Assembly (NCBI GenBank): GCA_903904005.1
Contig: CAIVAR010000183.1
Location: 1-40,707, forward strand
Length of the DNA stretch: 40,707 bases
Reading direction: 5' to 3'
Source of the DNA: an uncultured Anaeromyxobacter sp.
GTDB lineage: Bacteria; Myxococcota; Myxococcia; Myxococcales; Anaeromyxobacteraceae
A program made the position numbers and the translations under genes. Shown here piece by piece: positions 31,565 through 37,777 of this stretch. Within the stretch, counting starts at the first letter, position 1. The number at the start of each line of letters is the position of its first letter. The notes under the pieces were generated by a model. It was not told the DNA's origin, made no database searches, and worked only from the letters and a program-made list of their open reading frames with translations.

Positions 31565-31936
31565 ATGCCCGACTACGTCCTGCACACGCTCTGGCCCTGG
31601 TTCCCCGCCGCCGGGATCACGATCGGCCGTCACGTCTTCCTGAAGAAGGAGTTGCAGGGGAATCAGCTCCTCCTCGCGCACGAACTCGTTCACGTCGGGC
31701 AGATGGCCAAGACGGGGACGCTCTGGTTCCTGCTGCGCTACATATTCATCCTGCCGATCCTCTGGTCACCCTTCAGGGCGAGGGCCGAGGCCGAAGCGTG
31801 CGCGGTCGAGGCGCGAGCGGGCTACGCCATCGACGGCGACAAGGGCCTTGCAGCGTCGATCGCGTGCGCGGCCTACGGCTGGCCGTGCTCTCGCGCGAAG
31901 GCCGCCGCGCTCATCCGATCCTTCATGGCGGCCTGA
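31565..31936 (+). CDS. HEXXH putative zinc metallopeptidase, 123 aa
   Basis: HELVH at residues 39-43 (LLLAHELVHVGQM) is a zinc-protease motif, and an acidic cluster RARAEAEACAVEA about 30 residues later could supply the third ligand. A hydrophobic stretch LWFLLRYIFILPILW sits between them, suggesting membrane association. No signal peptide is evident. It lies between the glycosyltransferase and lysis genes. A role in lysis, virion maturation or host-protein cleavage is open; activity itself is inferred from the motif alone. Confidence 0.7.
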   Translation: MPDYVLHTLWPWFPAAGITIGRHVFLKKELQGNQLLLAHELVHVGQMAKTGTLWFLLRYIFILPILWSPFRARAEAEACAVEARAGYAIDGDKGLAASIACAAYGWPCSRAKAAALIRSFMAA

Positions 31937-31938
31937 AC

Positions 31939-32235
31939 ATGGGCGGGCTATCCAGCGACGCTGCGAGCCATCTCGTCCCCGTCGTGGAGGTTTTTATCCT
32001 CCTCGTCGGGGGCGTCATCGCGCTACTGGTCGCTGGGTGGAAAGGGTTCTCATGGCTCCGGGCCGGCTGGCGCGAGGACCTCCAGGCGACGCTCGACCGG
32101 TGGGCTGACTCGCATGAGGTCAGGCACCAAAAGCATGAGACCGACCTCTCTGAGATCCGCTCCCAGGTCGCAAGCGGGTTACGCCGATGTCATGAGCGAA
32201 TCGATCTCCTCTCCGACCGGGTGCCGCCGGAATGA
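31939..32235 (+). CDS. Membrane protein with coiled-coil tail, 98 aa
   Basis: ATG 31939 comes two bases after the upstream stop. One N-terminal membrane helix (LVPVVEVFILLVGGVIALLVAGW) is followed by a charged amphipathic region (EDLQATLDRWADSHEVRHQK...ISEIRSQV-like). The stop overlaps the next start. With the next gene it forms a tandem pair of single-pass coiled-coil proteins before the endolysin, so a holin or spanin-type lysis role is possible but unproven. Confidence 0.65.
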   Translation: MGGLSSDAASHLVPVVEVFILLVGGVIALLVAGWKGFSWLRAGWREDLQATLDRWADSHEVRHQKHETDLSEIRSQVASGLRRCHERIDLLSDRVPPE

Positions 32236-32573
32236 GCTCATACTGGGACATCATCGTGGTGCTCGCCATCGCGGCCGGGATCCTCGTCGCGCTGGACTGG
32301 AGGATCACTCGCGCATTCGTTCGCCATGAACAGGTCGAGCAGCAGGCGAATGCGCTCCTGGCGATGACCGCCGAGACAGCAGCTGGAGCCGCCCAGGTGT
32401 CGGCTACCCATATGCGCGAGTTACGCGCGGAGACGCAGGTCATCAGGGCGAAGGTATCTGACCTTTCAGAGGACGTGCGTATGCACGACAGGAGGCTCGG
32501 CGCCGTCGAGGAACGACTGATGCGAGCCGCTATGACGGTCCCCGCGAATAAGCACCCGGCTGGGGATAGCTAG
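32232..32573 (+). CDS. Membrane protein with coiled-coil tail, 113 aa
   Basis: ATG 32232 overlaps the upstream TGA. MSSYWDIIVVLAIAAGILVA is an N-terminal membrane helix, followed by a long heptad-rich coil (EQVEQQANALLAMTAETAA, LRAETQVIRAKVSDLSEDV). The topology is like its upstream neighbour and like inner-membrane spanins, but no outer-membrane lipoprotein partner with a lipobox is visible. It belongs to the lysis region by position. Confidence 0.65.
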   Translation: MSSYWDIIVVLAIAAGILVALDWRITRAFVRHEQVEQQANALLAMTAETAAGAAQVSATHMRELRAETQVIRAKVSDLSEDVRMHDRRLGAVEERLMRAAMTVPANKHPAGDS

Positions 32574-32588
32574 CCCTCGGGAACCTGT

Positions 32589-32619
32589 CCACGGGGAGGC
32601 CGATACTCAGCCCCCGTGG
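32589..32619 (+). promoter_or_regulatory. Hairpin that traps the endolysin start codon
   Basis: CCACGGGG (32589-32596) pairs perfectly with CCCCGTGG (32612-32619), leaving a 15-base loop. The GTG start codon of the endolysin (32616-32618) lies inside the right arm, and the only Shine-Dalgarno-like stretch (GGGGAGG) begins in the left arm. The structure should restrain translation of the lysis enzyme. Confidence 0.6.
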
Positions 32620-33080
32620 AGCGCCTTAGCCCGCACCTGACCGTCGCGGAGTTCCTGGCGACCTCCCACCGGGAGTTCGTCACGGAACAGGAGCGCGTCT
32701 GGTACGGCTCCAGGGTGCTCCAAGCCGAGGCCCGACGCTTCGCCGCTTCGGTATTCGAGCCCATCCGCGCCCTGGTCGGCCCCATCTATGTCTCCAGCGG
32801 GTTCCGCTGCGAGGCGCTGAACAAGGCGGTCGGCGGGGCGCAGAGGAGCCATCACCGGCTGTCCCTGGCGCTCGACGGGACGCCGATGGAGATGTCCGTC
32901 CGTGAGGCGCTATTCCTCATCTCGCACGCGATGCGACGCGGTGAGCTCCCCTTCGTCGACAAGGCCATAGACGAGTTCCGGGGACGGTGGCTGCACATCC
33001 AGGCGGCCGAGGTCGGGACGAAGCCCGAGTGCGTGGCGCTCTCGACGGCTGACGGCGTGGTCTTCGCGGAGGTCGCATGA
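32616..33080 (+). CDS. Peptidase M15-type endolysin
   Basis: This is a 154-aa protein. It begins MERLSPHLTVAEFLATSH, typical of the M15_3 family, then VSSGFRCEALNKAVGGA. Zinc ligands are His79 or His80 and Asp87 in SHHRLSLALD, and His127 in RWLHIQ. The enzymes cleave peptide cross-links in peptidoglycan. There is no signal peptide, so a holin should release it; the membrane proteins around it are candidates. Note that the second and third ligands are spaced as in family members, while the usual S-x-H-x-x-G-x-A-x-D has L-S-L-A here. Confidence 0.87.
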   Translation: MERLSPHLTVAEFLATSHREFVTEQERVWYGSRVLQAEARRFAASVFEPIRALVGPIYVSSGFRCEALNKAVGGAQRSHHRLSLALDGTPMEMSVREALFLISHAMRRGELPFVDKAIDEFRGRWLHIQAAEVGTKPECVALSTADGVVFAEVA

Positions 33081-33340
33081 CGCATCTGATGGGCTTGCGG
33101 ACGTTCGTCGCCGGGATCGTCGCCATCCTGGCGCTCGTCATCGGGCTCGCGCTGCTGGACCCGGCGCATCGACACGAAGCGTTCTTTGCCTTTGCTGGCG
33201 GCGTGGTCGGCGCGCTCGGGGTCCTTGGGGCCAAGAGCATCGGGACATCTGCCGTAGCCGGGGACGGCCTGGGCGGCGGGCTCAAGAATCTCTGGACGGA
33301 CAAGAAACCGGGCGAGCCTCCCGCGCCAGGAGGGGCCTGA
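33077..33340 (+). CDS. Holin-like membrane protein, 87 aa
   Basis: ATG 33077 overlaps the endolysin stop. Two membrane helices are evident (FVAGIVAILALVIGLALL and FFAFAGGVVGALGVLGAKS), separated by a short polar turn, with a hydrophilic C-terminus (DKKPGEPPAPGGA). Size, topology and coupling to the endolysin fit a class II holin. No specific family is recognised. Confidence 0.65.
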   Translation: MTHLMGLRTFVAGIVAILALVIGLALLDPAHRHEAFFAFAGGVVGALGVLGAKSIGTSAVAGDGLGGGLKNLWTDKKPGEPPAPGGA

Positions 33341-33342
33341 CC

Positions 33343-33423
33343 ATGGAGTACATCGTCATCTGCGCCGCGTTGCTCGTCGGCTTCATCATCTACGCGAGGT
33401 CGGTCTACTGGGGCGACAAGTGA
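33343..33423 (+). CDS. 26-aa membrane peptide
   Basis: ATG 33343 follows a perfect AGGAGG, two bases after the holin-like stop. The peptide is MEYIVICAALLVGFIIYARS followed by VYWGDK: a single short membrane helix with almost no tails. The excellent ribosome site makes real translation likely. In a lysis cluster it might tune the holin, but function is unknown. Confidence 0.6.
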   Translation: MEYIVICAALLVGFIIYARSVYWGDK

Positions 33424-33496
33424 ACTGCGCCCGCCCGTCCATCTGCATGCTGCCTTCTGTCCCCGAAGTCTTCAGCCGTAGCGAAAGGACCTGACC

Positions 33497-34243
33497 ATGG
33501 CCGGACTGACTCTGAATGACCGACTTGACTCCGTCGAAACGAAGGCAGCGCAGGAGGGGACCGTCACGGAGGTGACCGTCACCGCGCCGCTCGCCGTCGC
33601 GACCGGGACCACGACTCCGGCGCTGTCCATCGACGCCGCCTCGACCACGGTTCCGGGGTACATGAGCGCAGCGGACAAGACCAAGCTCGACGGGATCGCG
33701 ACCGGAGCCACCGCCCCCGCCGCCGTCACCACGTCCGTCAACGGCCTGATGATCGCGGCCGACAAGGTCAAGCTCGACGCGATCTCTGGAGTCCCGTCGT
33801 ATGGCGGCTGCTACGAGTTCAACGAGACGGGCAGCGCCATCACGCTCTCCGCGAACAACACATGGTACCGCTGGATCACCGGCGCGGCGGGCTCGGTCAA
33901 GGGAACGGGCTACATCACCTGGGACGACACGGCAGCGCCCACCGGGAAGCGTCTCGTCGTGGGAGGCCCCGGGGCGGGGCTCTACCTCGTCACATGCGCG
34001 TACTCGGCGGTGAGCAACATCGCGACCGACATCGACGCGGCGATCTACATCAACGCCACCCGTCAGGAAAACTGCCGAGTCGATCAGGCGTTCCCGGCGT
34101 CGGCGCTCTACCAGTCGGCCACCATCACGGGGCTCATCACGCTGGCGGCCGATAACACCGTCTCGCTCTGGTTCAACGCGAGCCAGAACACGGCGACGTT
34201 GACGGTGAGGCACGTCAACCTGACGCTGGTCAGGGTCGCCTAG
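33497..34243 (+). CDS. Fibre/decoration protein with C1q/TNF-like head
   Basis: This is a 248-aa protein with AAAGGA upstream. The N-terminus has a short coil, then two phage-fibre linker motifs GYMSAADKTKLDGIATGATA and GLMIAADKVKLDAIS, a pattern frequent in tail fibres. The C-terminal 140 residues are beta-rich (ITLSANNTWYRWI, GLYLVTCAYSAVSN, AAIYINATRQEN, ADNTVSLWFNASQN) and resemble a C1q/TNF-like trimeric head. It lies away from the tail genes, after the lysis genes. It is probably a receptor-binding or accessory fibre. Confidence 0.75.
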   Translation: MAGLTLNDRLDSVETKAAQEGTVTEVTVTAPLAVATGTTTPALSIDAASTTVPGYMSAADKTKLDGIATGATAPAAVTTSVNGLMIAADKVKLDAISGVPSYGGCYEFNETGSAITLSANNTWYRWITGAAGSVKGTGYITWDDTAAPTGKRLVVGGPGAGLYLVTCAYSAVSNIATDIDAAIYINATRQENCRVDQAFPASALYQSATITGLITLAADNTVSLWFNASQNTATLTVRHVNLTLVRVA

Positions 34244-34244
34244 C

Positions 34245-35015
34245 GTGGAGTGGGTCCGCAAGCTCTCGCCGTGGGTGGCGCTCCTGATGGGCGTAGCGGT
34301 AGCCGTGGTGGCGGTCTACTTCGCCATGGGCTACTTGAACGCGCTCCGGTCCAGGGCCGACGCGGCAGAGCGGAAGGCCGAGGCGGCGCAGCTGACGGTG
34401 CAGGGCTTCGCGGTCGCAGCCGATGCGAGTCAGAAGAAGCTCGACCAGACGGCTGCTGCGAATCAGGTGCTACAGGCCGAGATCGAGCGGATCAAGAAGG
34501 CATCCGGTGCCCACGTTGTCGGCACGGTCTCAGGGACTACCCACGTCATAGCGCTCCCGGTTGCCCCTGTAGCGCCCGGGTCAGGCGGGACGGCTCCGGC
34601 GCTGCCCGGGGACGGGGGGACGGTGCCCGTGCGGCTGTGTGCCATCTTCGCCGACGAGCCGATAGAGATACGGCTGGACGGCGCGGCCTTGAAAACGGAG
34701 GGCGGGAATCTGGTGCTCGCAGGGGTTGCGTCCTTGTGGCTGCTCCCTCGCGGGGAGACAGAGACCCGGAAGATTCTCGACGCGCCATTGACCTTGAAGG
34801 TGCAGGCGGCGGCACCGGAGAAGGCGCTCGGTTGGGGGGCTGGACTCATGCTCGTTGGGTTCAGCGCTGCCGGCACCGGGGGCTATTGGGTCGGACCAAT
34901 CGTGTCCCCGCCGAGCGTGTCGTTCCTGGGGCTCGACCTGTCGGTGCTCCTGGGCGGTGGCGCGGGCGGGAACGGGGCATGGGGCGGGATGGCTGGAGGG
35001 CTCGTCCGATGGTGA
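34245..35015 (+). CDS. Membrane-anchored coiled-coil protein, 256 aa
   Basis: It starts with GTG 34245 one base after the upstream TAG. An N-terminal membrane helix (WVALLMGVAVAVVAVYFAMGY) leads into a coiled coil (RADAAERKAEAAQ...LQAEIERIKKA), a Pro/Gly-rich linker and a C-terminal region with hydrophobic Gly-rich stretches (GWGAGLMLVGFSAAGTGGYW; LDLSVLLGGGAGGNG). The first third resembles inner-membrane spanins; the rest does not. It overlaps the next gene by seven bases. Confidence 0.65.
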   Translation: MEWVRKLSPWVALLMGVAVAVVAVYFAMGYLNALRSRADAAERKAEAAQLTVQGFAVAADASQKKLDQTAAANQVLQAEIERIKKASGAHVVGTVSGTTHVIALPVAPVAPGSGGTAPALPGDGGTVPVRLCAIFADEPIEIRLDGAALKTEGGNLVLAGVASLWLLPRGETETRKILDAPLTLKVQAAAPEKALGWGAGLMLVGFSAAGTGGYWVGPIVSPPSVSFLGLDLSVLLGGGAGGNGAWGGMAGGLVRW

Positions 35016-35356
35016 CTGCGTTCCTTCTGGCTCTCGCGCTCGCGGCAGAACCTGGGGCTTTCTCCCGTGTCGAGGTCGAGGCGGTGCTCGGGGCGCCGGT
35101 CGATACGTTCGACCCGGTCGCTACGCTGGGGCTTCCATATGCCCCCGGTACGGTGGCGGTGAGCTACGTGGTCGCGGAGCGGCCGACGTTTGCCCAGGTC
35201 GCCGGGAAGGCTCCACGGGGGCTACTGACGACGGTGCTCTATTCGGCGGATGGCCGGCTCGTTGCGGCTCGGCAGCAGCGGTTAGGTGAGCTCGACGCTC
35301 CGGTTGCCGAGGTGACGGAAAGCCTGCGGACGGTTCTGAGAAGGAGACGGACATGA
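35009..35356 (+). CDS. Predicted exported protein, 115 aa
   Basis: ATG 35009 lies inside the end of the previous gene. The N-terminus MVTAFLLALALAAEPGAF looks like a Sec signal peptide, with cleavage likely after AA-E or so. The remainder (VEAVLGAPVDTFDPVATLG, VAVSYVVAERPTFAQV, TTVLYSADGRLVAARQQ) is beta-rich and unknown. No lipobox Cys is present, so it is not an outer-membrane spanin. The stop overlaps the next start. Confidence 0.6.
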   Translation: MVTAFLLALALAAEPGAFSRVEVEAVLGAPVDTFDPVATLGLPYAPGTVAVSYVVAERPTFAQVAGKAPRGLLTTVLYSADGRLVAARQQRLGELDAPVAEVTESLRTVLRRRRT

Positions 35357-36216
35357 GCCCCGCAGCCGAGCCGCTGCTGGTAGCAACCGCAGCCGAGCCG
35401 CTGCTGGTAGCAACCGCAGCCGACGTGCGGGAGCTACCGTGGCTGCGGGATTGGATGTCCTCGCAAGAGCCGACAGACGAGAGCGTCTACTGGCGCCCCT
35501 TCGGAAGCATCGGCGCGCTCGACATCGGCCCCGCCCTGGTCGCCGGCTCGCAGCTTCTGACCGGGTGGCTATCGGCACAGTCCGACGGCGTCGAAACGAT
35601 TGAGATCGCCGAGACGCACCCGGCCGCGCAGTTCATCACCATCTCGCCCCCGGCCGGCTCAACCTTCGTTCAGTTCCTCAACCCGTTCAGTCAGTTCGTG
35701 CTCGACGGCGGGTATCTGTATGAGCCGAACTTCCAGATGATGAACATCCACGATCAGGATGGAGCGGACCTGCCCGGGGTGCCCCAGACGGTCACGCACC
35801 CGGGCTACTACGATTTCGATCCAGCAACGAAGACGTTCGAGTTCTTCCCGGGCATCACGGGGGATATCGTCCTCCGGTACCAAGTGACGATCCCGGATTC
35901 CTTCGTGCTCCACGTCGGGGTGGTCGAGGCCGTCGATGCGGGGAATGATCTCGTCGGTAACTACCGCCCGCAATACACGCCCTGGGACGGCTCGACATGG
36001 GAAGTCTCCGAGGCCGCATTCTGGACGCTCGCCGGGACTTATCTCCAGGCGGCTCCGGTGACGAGCTTCGGCGGCACGGCCTGGGTGCTGGTCATGCCGA
36101 GCCGCTCGACGCTCAACGCAGCGGCGAACGGGTGGACGGTCCTGCGCCTCATCGCGACGCCCCCGGGACGCCCCCCCATCCGCATGTATTTCCTGCTCGC
36201 CGCGCCGAGTAGCTAG
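35353..36216 (+). CDS. Unknown beta-rich protein, 287 aa
   Basis: ATG 35353 overlaps the upstream stop. The N-terminus contains two identical copies of a nine-residue unit (AAEPLLVAT). The body is beta-rich with many Pro and aromatic residues (WLRDWMSSQEPTDESVYWRP, YYDFDPATKTFEFFPGITG, WVLVMPSRSTLNAAANGW). It looks like a virion structural or adhesin-type protein by composition, but no family is recognised. The small partner at 36225 follows with a strong ribosome site. Confidence 0.6.
   Translation: MSPAAEPLLVATAAEPLLVATAADVRELPWLRDWMSSQEPTDESVYWRPFGSIGALDIGPALVAGSQLLTGWLSAQSDGVETIEIAETHPAAQFITISPPAGSTFVQFLNPFSQFVLDGGYLYEPNFQMMNIHDQDGADLPGVPQTVTHPGYYDFDPATKTFEFFPGITGDIVLRYQVTIPDSFVLHVGVVEAVDAGNDLVGNYRPQYTPWDGSTWEVSEAAFWTLAGTYLQAAPVTSFGGTAWVLVMPSRSTLNAAANGWTVLRLIATPPGRPPIRMYFLLAAPSS
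35362..35415 (+). repeat. Perfect 27-bp tandem duplication
   Basis: Unit 1 is 35362-35388 and unit 2 is 35389-35415, identical at all 27 positions, with the first eight bases repeated again at 35416-35423. The unit length is a multiple of three, so copy-number changes would only add or remove nine residues at the protein N-terminus. Confidence 0.9.
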
Positions 36217-36224
36217 GAGGCCCC

Positions 36225-36515
36225 GTGCTGACCGTCATTCCTCGCACCCACATCCTCAGAAGTCTGCAAGTGCTCGACCCAGTGACGAACCTGCCGAGGC
36301 CGATCGCCGGCTGGTCATTCGAGGCGGCGACCTCTGCCGGGTTCGGCGTCACGCCGGCCGAGCCGACCGTGACCAACCTCGACGACACGACGTGGCTGCT
36401 CCGGGTGGACACGGTCGGGCTGAACGGCTGCACCTGCGTGACCAGGGTCTACGGGACCGACCCGCTCGCGACGGACGTCATCGCGCTCGACATCCAGTTC
36501 AACGTGAAGCTCTAG
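36225..36515 (+). CDS. Hypothetical protein, 96 aa
   Basis: It starts at GTG 36225 after AGGAGG. The product is strand-rich (LTVIPRTHILRSLQVLDPVT, WSFEAATSAGFGVTPAEPTV, CTCVTRVYGTDP, DVIALDIQFNVKL) and looks like a compact beta-sandwich, possibly an Ig-like decoration or fibre accessory. It is co-transcribed with the 287-aa protein. No family is named. Confidence 0.6.
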   Translation: MLTVIPRTHILRSLQVLDPVTNLPRPIAGWSFEAATSAGFGVTPAEPTVTNLDDTTWLLRVDTVGLNGCTCVTRVYGTDPLATDVIALDIQFNVKL

Positions 36516-36525
36516 GAGGCGGGGC

Positions 36526-36744
36526 ATGAGGCGAGGTGACCGCCTGTACCGGAGGGCGCCCTTGCCGCGAGGCGGCTGGCGGGATGCGTGTCGTCAGTGC
36601 GGGGAGCCCCCCGTGCCTGGGCGGGCGTGGTGCGCCAACTGCCTCCTGCGAATCGAGCGGAGCGGGTGCGCCGATTCTGAGGACTACCCGACGACGGAGG
36701 ATGCCCGTCGCTGCGGCTCGGTAGCCCCTTCGGGGTTGTATTAG
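36526..36744 (+). CDS. Zinc-ribbon-like small protein, 72 aa
   Basis: ATG 36526 has AGGAGG upstream. A basic N-terminus (RRGDRLYRRAPLPRGGW) precedes CRQCGEPPVPGRAWCANC, two CxxC pairs that make a short zinc ribbon. It is the last rightward gene before the attachment site. The coding quality is weaker in the last 20 residues. Function unknown. Confidence 0.6.
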   Translation: MRRGDRLYRRAPLPRGGWRDACRQCGEPPVPGRAWCANCLLRIERSGCADSEDYPTTEDARRCGSVAPSGLY

Positions 36745-36754
36745 GCTCCCGGCG

Positions 36755-36772
36755 CTGTGCGAGGGGCGTGCG
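36755..36772 (+). repeat. Left arm-type direct repeat of attP
   Basis: CTGTGCG at 36755-36761 and GCGTGCG at 36766-36772 are spaced 11 bases apart. The same 18-bp arrangement (16 of 18 bases identical) recurs at 37040-37057 on the other side of the tRNA-derived core. Such paired repeats are expected for integrase arm-binding sites. Confidence 0.5.
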
Positions 36773-36888
36773 CGGGGACGGTCGGTAGCCCGGGACCGGG
36801 GTAGATCCGAGCGGGACAGGCCCGTCTGGCTGTTTGCCACGCCCGGGGTACCCCTGCATAGGGTCCAGGCCCGCGCGTGGCCTATAAG

Positions 36889-36915
36889 CCAAATGCGGCG
36901 TTGCGACCCATTTGG
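36889..36915. repeat. Inverted repeat beside the attP core
   Basis: CCAAATG (36889-36895) and CATTTGG (36909-36915) form a seven-base inverted repeat just before the tRNA-like core. It may bind an accessory factor such as the excisionase or a host protein. Nothing else is seen in the noncoding stretch 36773-36888. Confidence 0.4.
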
Positions 36916-36923
36916 GCCTAGTC

Positions 36924-36973
36924 CCTGAATGGCATTCAGGAGGTCACCGGTTCGATCCCGGTCGGGTCCACCA
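36924..36973 (+). other. attP core: 3' half of a tRNA-Ala(GGC) gene
   Basis: From 36924 the sequence folds as a tRNA 3' half: anticodon stem CCTGA/TCAGG around loop ATGGCAT (anticodon GGC), variable loop AGGTC, T-arm ACCGG-TTCGATC-CCGGT, acceptor strand CGGGTCC, discriminator A and encoded CCA ending at 36973. The expected 5' acceptor strand GGACCCG and D-arm are absent upstream, so this is not a complete tRNA. It is what a phage carries when its integrase recombines with the 3' end of a host tRNA gene and restores it. The integrase gene lies 800 bases away. Confidence 0.85.
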
Positions 36974-36985
36974 AAACGAGACGTA

Positions 36986-37023
36986 GAAACGCCGCCTTGG
37001 GAAGGTCCCCGAGGCGGCGTTTC
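36986..37023. terminator. Bidirectional terminator within attP
   Basis: GAAACGCCGCCT (36986-36997) and AGGCGGCGTTTC (37012-37023) form a perfect 12-bp stem with a 14-base loop. The A/T ends of the stem give short U-runs on both strands. It separates the rightward late genes from the leftward operon that ends at 37060. Confidence 0.75.
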
Positions 37024-37039
37024 GATTGAAGCGGCCGGA

Positions 37040-37057
37040 CTGTGCGAGGGCTGTGCG
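37040..37057 (+). repeat. Right arm-type direct repeat of attP
   Basis: CTGTGCG occurs at 37040-37046 and again at 37051-37057, 11 bases apart, matching the left-arm pair at 36755-36772. It lies directly against the stop codon of the leftward gene at 37060. Confidence 0.5.
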
Positions 37058-37059
37058 TT

Positions 37060-37230
37060 CTAGGCCGCTGCCTCGACCTCCACGGTCTGCTCGCTGGCGG
37101 GGTTGACGGCGAAGTCGCGGCGCATGCGGAACTCGTCGCGCATGGCCTCGATGCCGCCGATAGCGACGGCGCGGCCCTTCTCGATGATGTCGGACAACTT
37201 GGACGTGGCGACGGTCTGGGAGACGGCCAT
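37060..37230 (-). CDS. Small accessory protein, 56 aa
   Basis: ATG 37230-37228 follows GAAGGAG. The product begins MAVSQTVATSKLSDIIEKGR and continues AVAIGGIEAMRDEFRMRRDF, then an acidic Ala-rich tail. It is helical and soluble, with no recognised domain. It ends the leftward operon located between attP and the integrase. Confidence 0.65.
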   Translation of the reverse strand: MAVSQTVATSKLSDIIEKGRAVAIGGIEAMRDEFRMRRDFAVNPASEQTVEVEAAA

Positions 37231-37234
37231 GTGA

Positions 37235-37399
37235 TTACTCCTTCGGGGTAGGGGGCGAGAGGGCGAGACGGGCAGCGCGAGCGACGGGGAGGTACAGGTG
37301 GTCGGGAACGGTGTTGCCCTCGCCGTCGCGGGTACGAATCTCCGCGACCAGGGCGAGGACCATGACGGCGAGGCGGTTCAGTTCCTATTCGCGGGTCAT
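37235..37399 (-). pseudogene. Amber-interrupted small gene
   Basis: From ATG 37399-37397, behind a good GAGGAG, the frame reads MTRE, then TAG (37387-37385), then stays open as ELNRLAVMVLALVAEIRTRD through to TAA 37237-37235. Both flanks fit a normal 54-aa gene packed between two others. Either the fifth codon has mutated to amber, the TAG is read through, or translation restarts at the internal ATG (37363-37361), which lacks a ribosome site. A sequencing error is also possible. Function unknown. Confidence 0.6.
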
Positions 37400-37401
37400 G
37401 G

Positions 37402-37647
37402 CTAGGACTCCTCGGAGACGAGGCACACGCCGTTGCGGTTGACCGACACGGCCGCGCAGTCCTTGCCGCCGTGCGCGAGGACGTAGGCGTATGCGGCGGG
37501 GGTCATCGACGTGACGTGGAGGCGGTCGGGGTGCTCCACGTCGCCATCGGTCTGGGCGTCGAGACGCGCCGCGCTGGCGCTGGTCCCGACTCCGTAGATC
37601 GTCCCGTCGTCGTCGCGCTGCGAGATGGCTGCGAAGTAGGTCGTCAT
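37402..37647 (-). CDS. Accessory protein, 81 aa
   Basis: ATG 37647-37645 follows AAGGAG. The peptide reads TYFAAISQRDDDGTIYGVGT, then SAARLDAQTDGDVEHP, LHVTSMTPAAYAYVLAHGG and a C-terminal VSVNRNGVCLVSEES, giving a mixed alpha/beta look like small phage proteins with a YcfA- or DUF-type fold, but I cannot name it. It is the main gene of the leftward operon beside the integrase and could be expressed in lysogens. Confidence 0.7.
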   Translation of the reverse strand: MTTYFAAISQRDDDGTIYGVGTSASAARLDAQTDGDVEHPDRLHVTSMTPAAYAYVLAHGGKDCAAVSVNRNGVCLVSEES

Positions 37648-37649
37648 GA

Positions 37650-37682
37650 CTAGGACTCCTTGGTCGGGTTGGTGGTCTTCAT
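37650..37682 (-). CDS. Possible 10-codon leader peptide
   Basis: ATG 37682-37680, AAGGG just upstream, then MKTTNPTKES and TAG, ending three bases before the ATG of the 81-aa gene. The AAGGAG that serves the next gene lies inside it. It resembles the minicistron at 8736-8768 and may couple or regulate translation. Confidence 0.3.
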   Translation of the reverse strand: MKTTNPTKES

Positions 37683-37691
37683 GCCCTTAGC

Positions 37692-37718
37692 AATATAACA
37701 AGCGTACACGCATGTAAA
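37692..37718 (-). promoter_or_regulatory. Promoter/operator of the leftward accessory operon
   Basis: On the minus strand TTTACA (37718-37713) and TATATT (37697-37692) are separated by only 15 bases, so the promoter is suboptimal. An imperfect palindrome ACA-n-GCGT-AC-ACGC-n-TGT (37698-37715) covers the spacer and -35 edge. This palindrome is a plausible operator controlling this operon and perhaps the divergent integrase. Confidence 0.45.
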
Positions 37719-37777
37719 CCCCCCTCCAGGGATGGCCTAAAACTTGCCTGATTCCAGGGGCTTTCTACCCTCGCCCC

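Noticed and set aside
34245-35356. Classic i-spanin/o-spanin pair
   Set aside because: The first protein fits only partly, and the second has a signal peptide but no lipobox cysteine.
36898-36973. Complete phage tRNA-Ala gene
   Set aside because: Only the anticodon arm, T-arm and 3' acceptor strand are present; no matching 5' acceptor strand or D-arm exists in the required 26 bases upstream.
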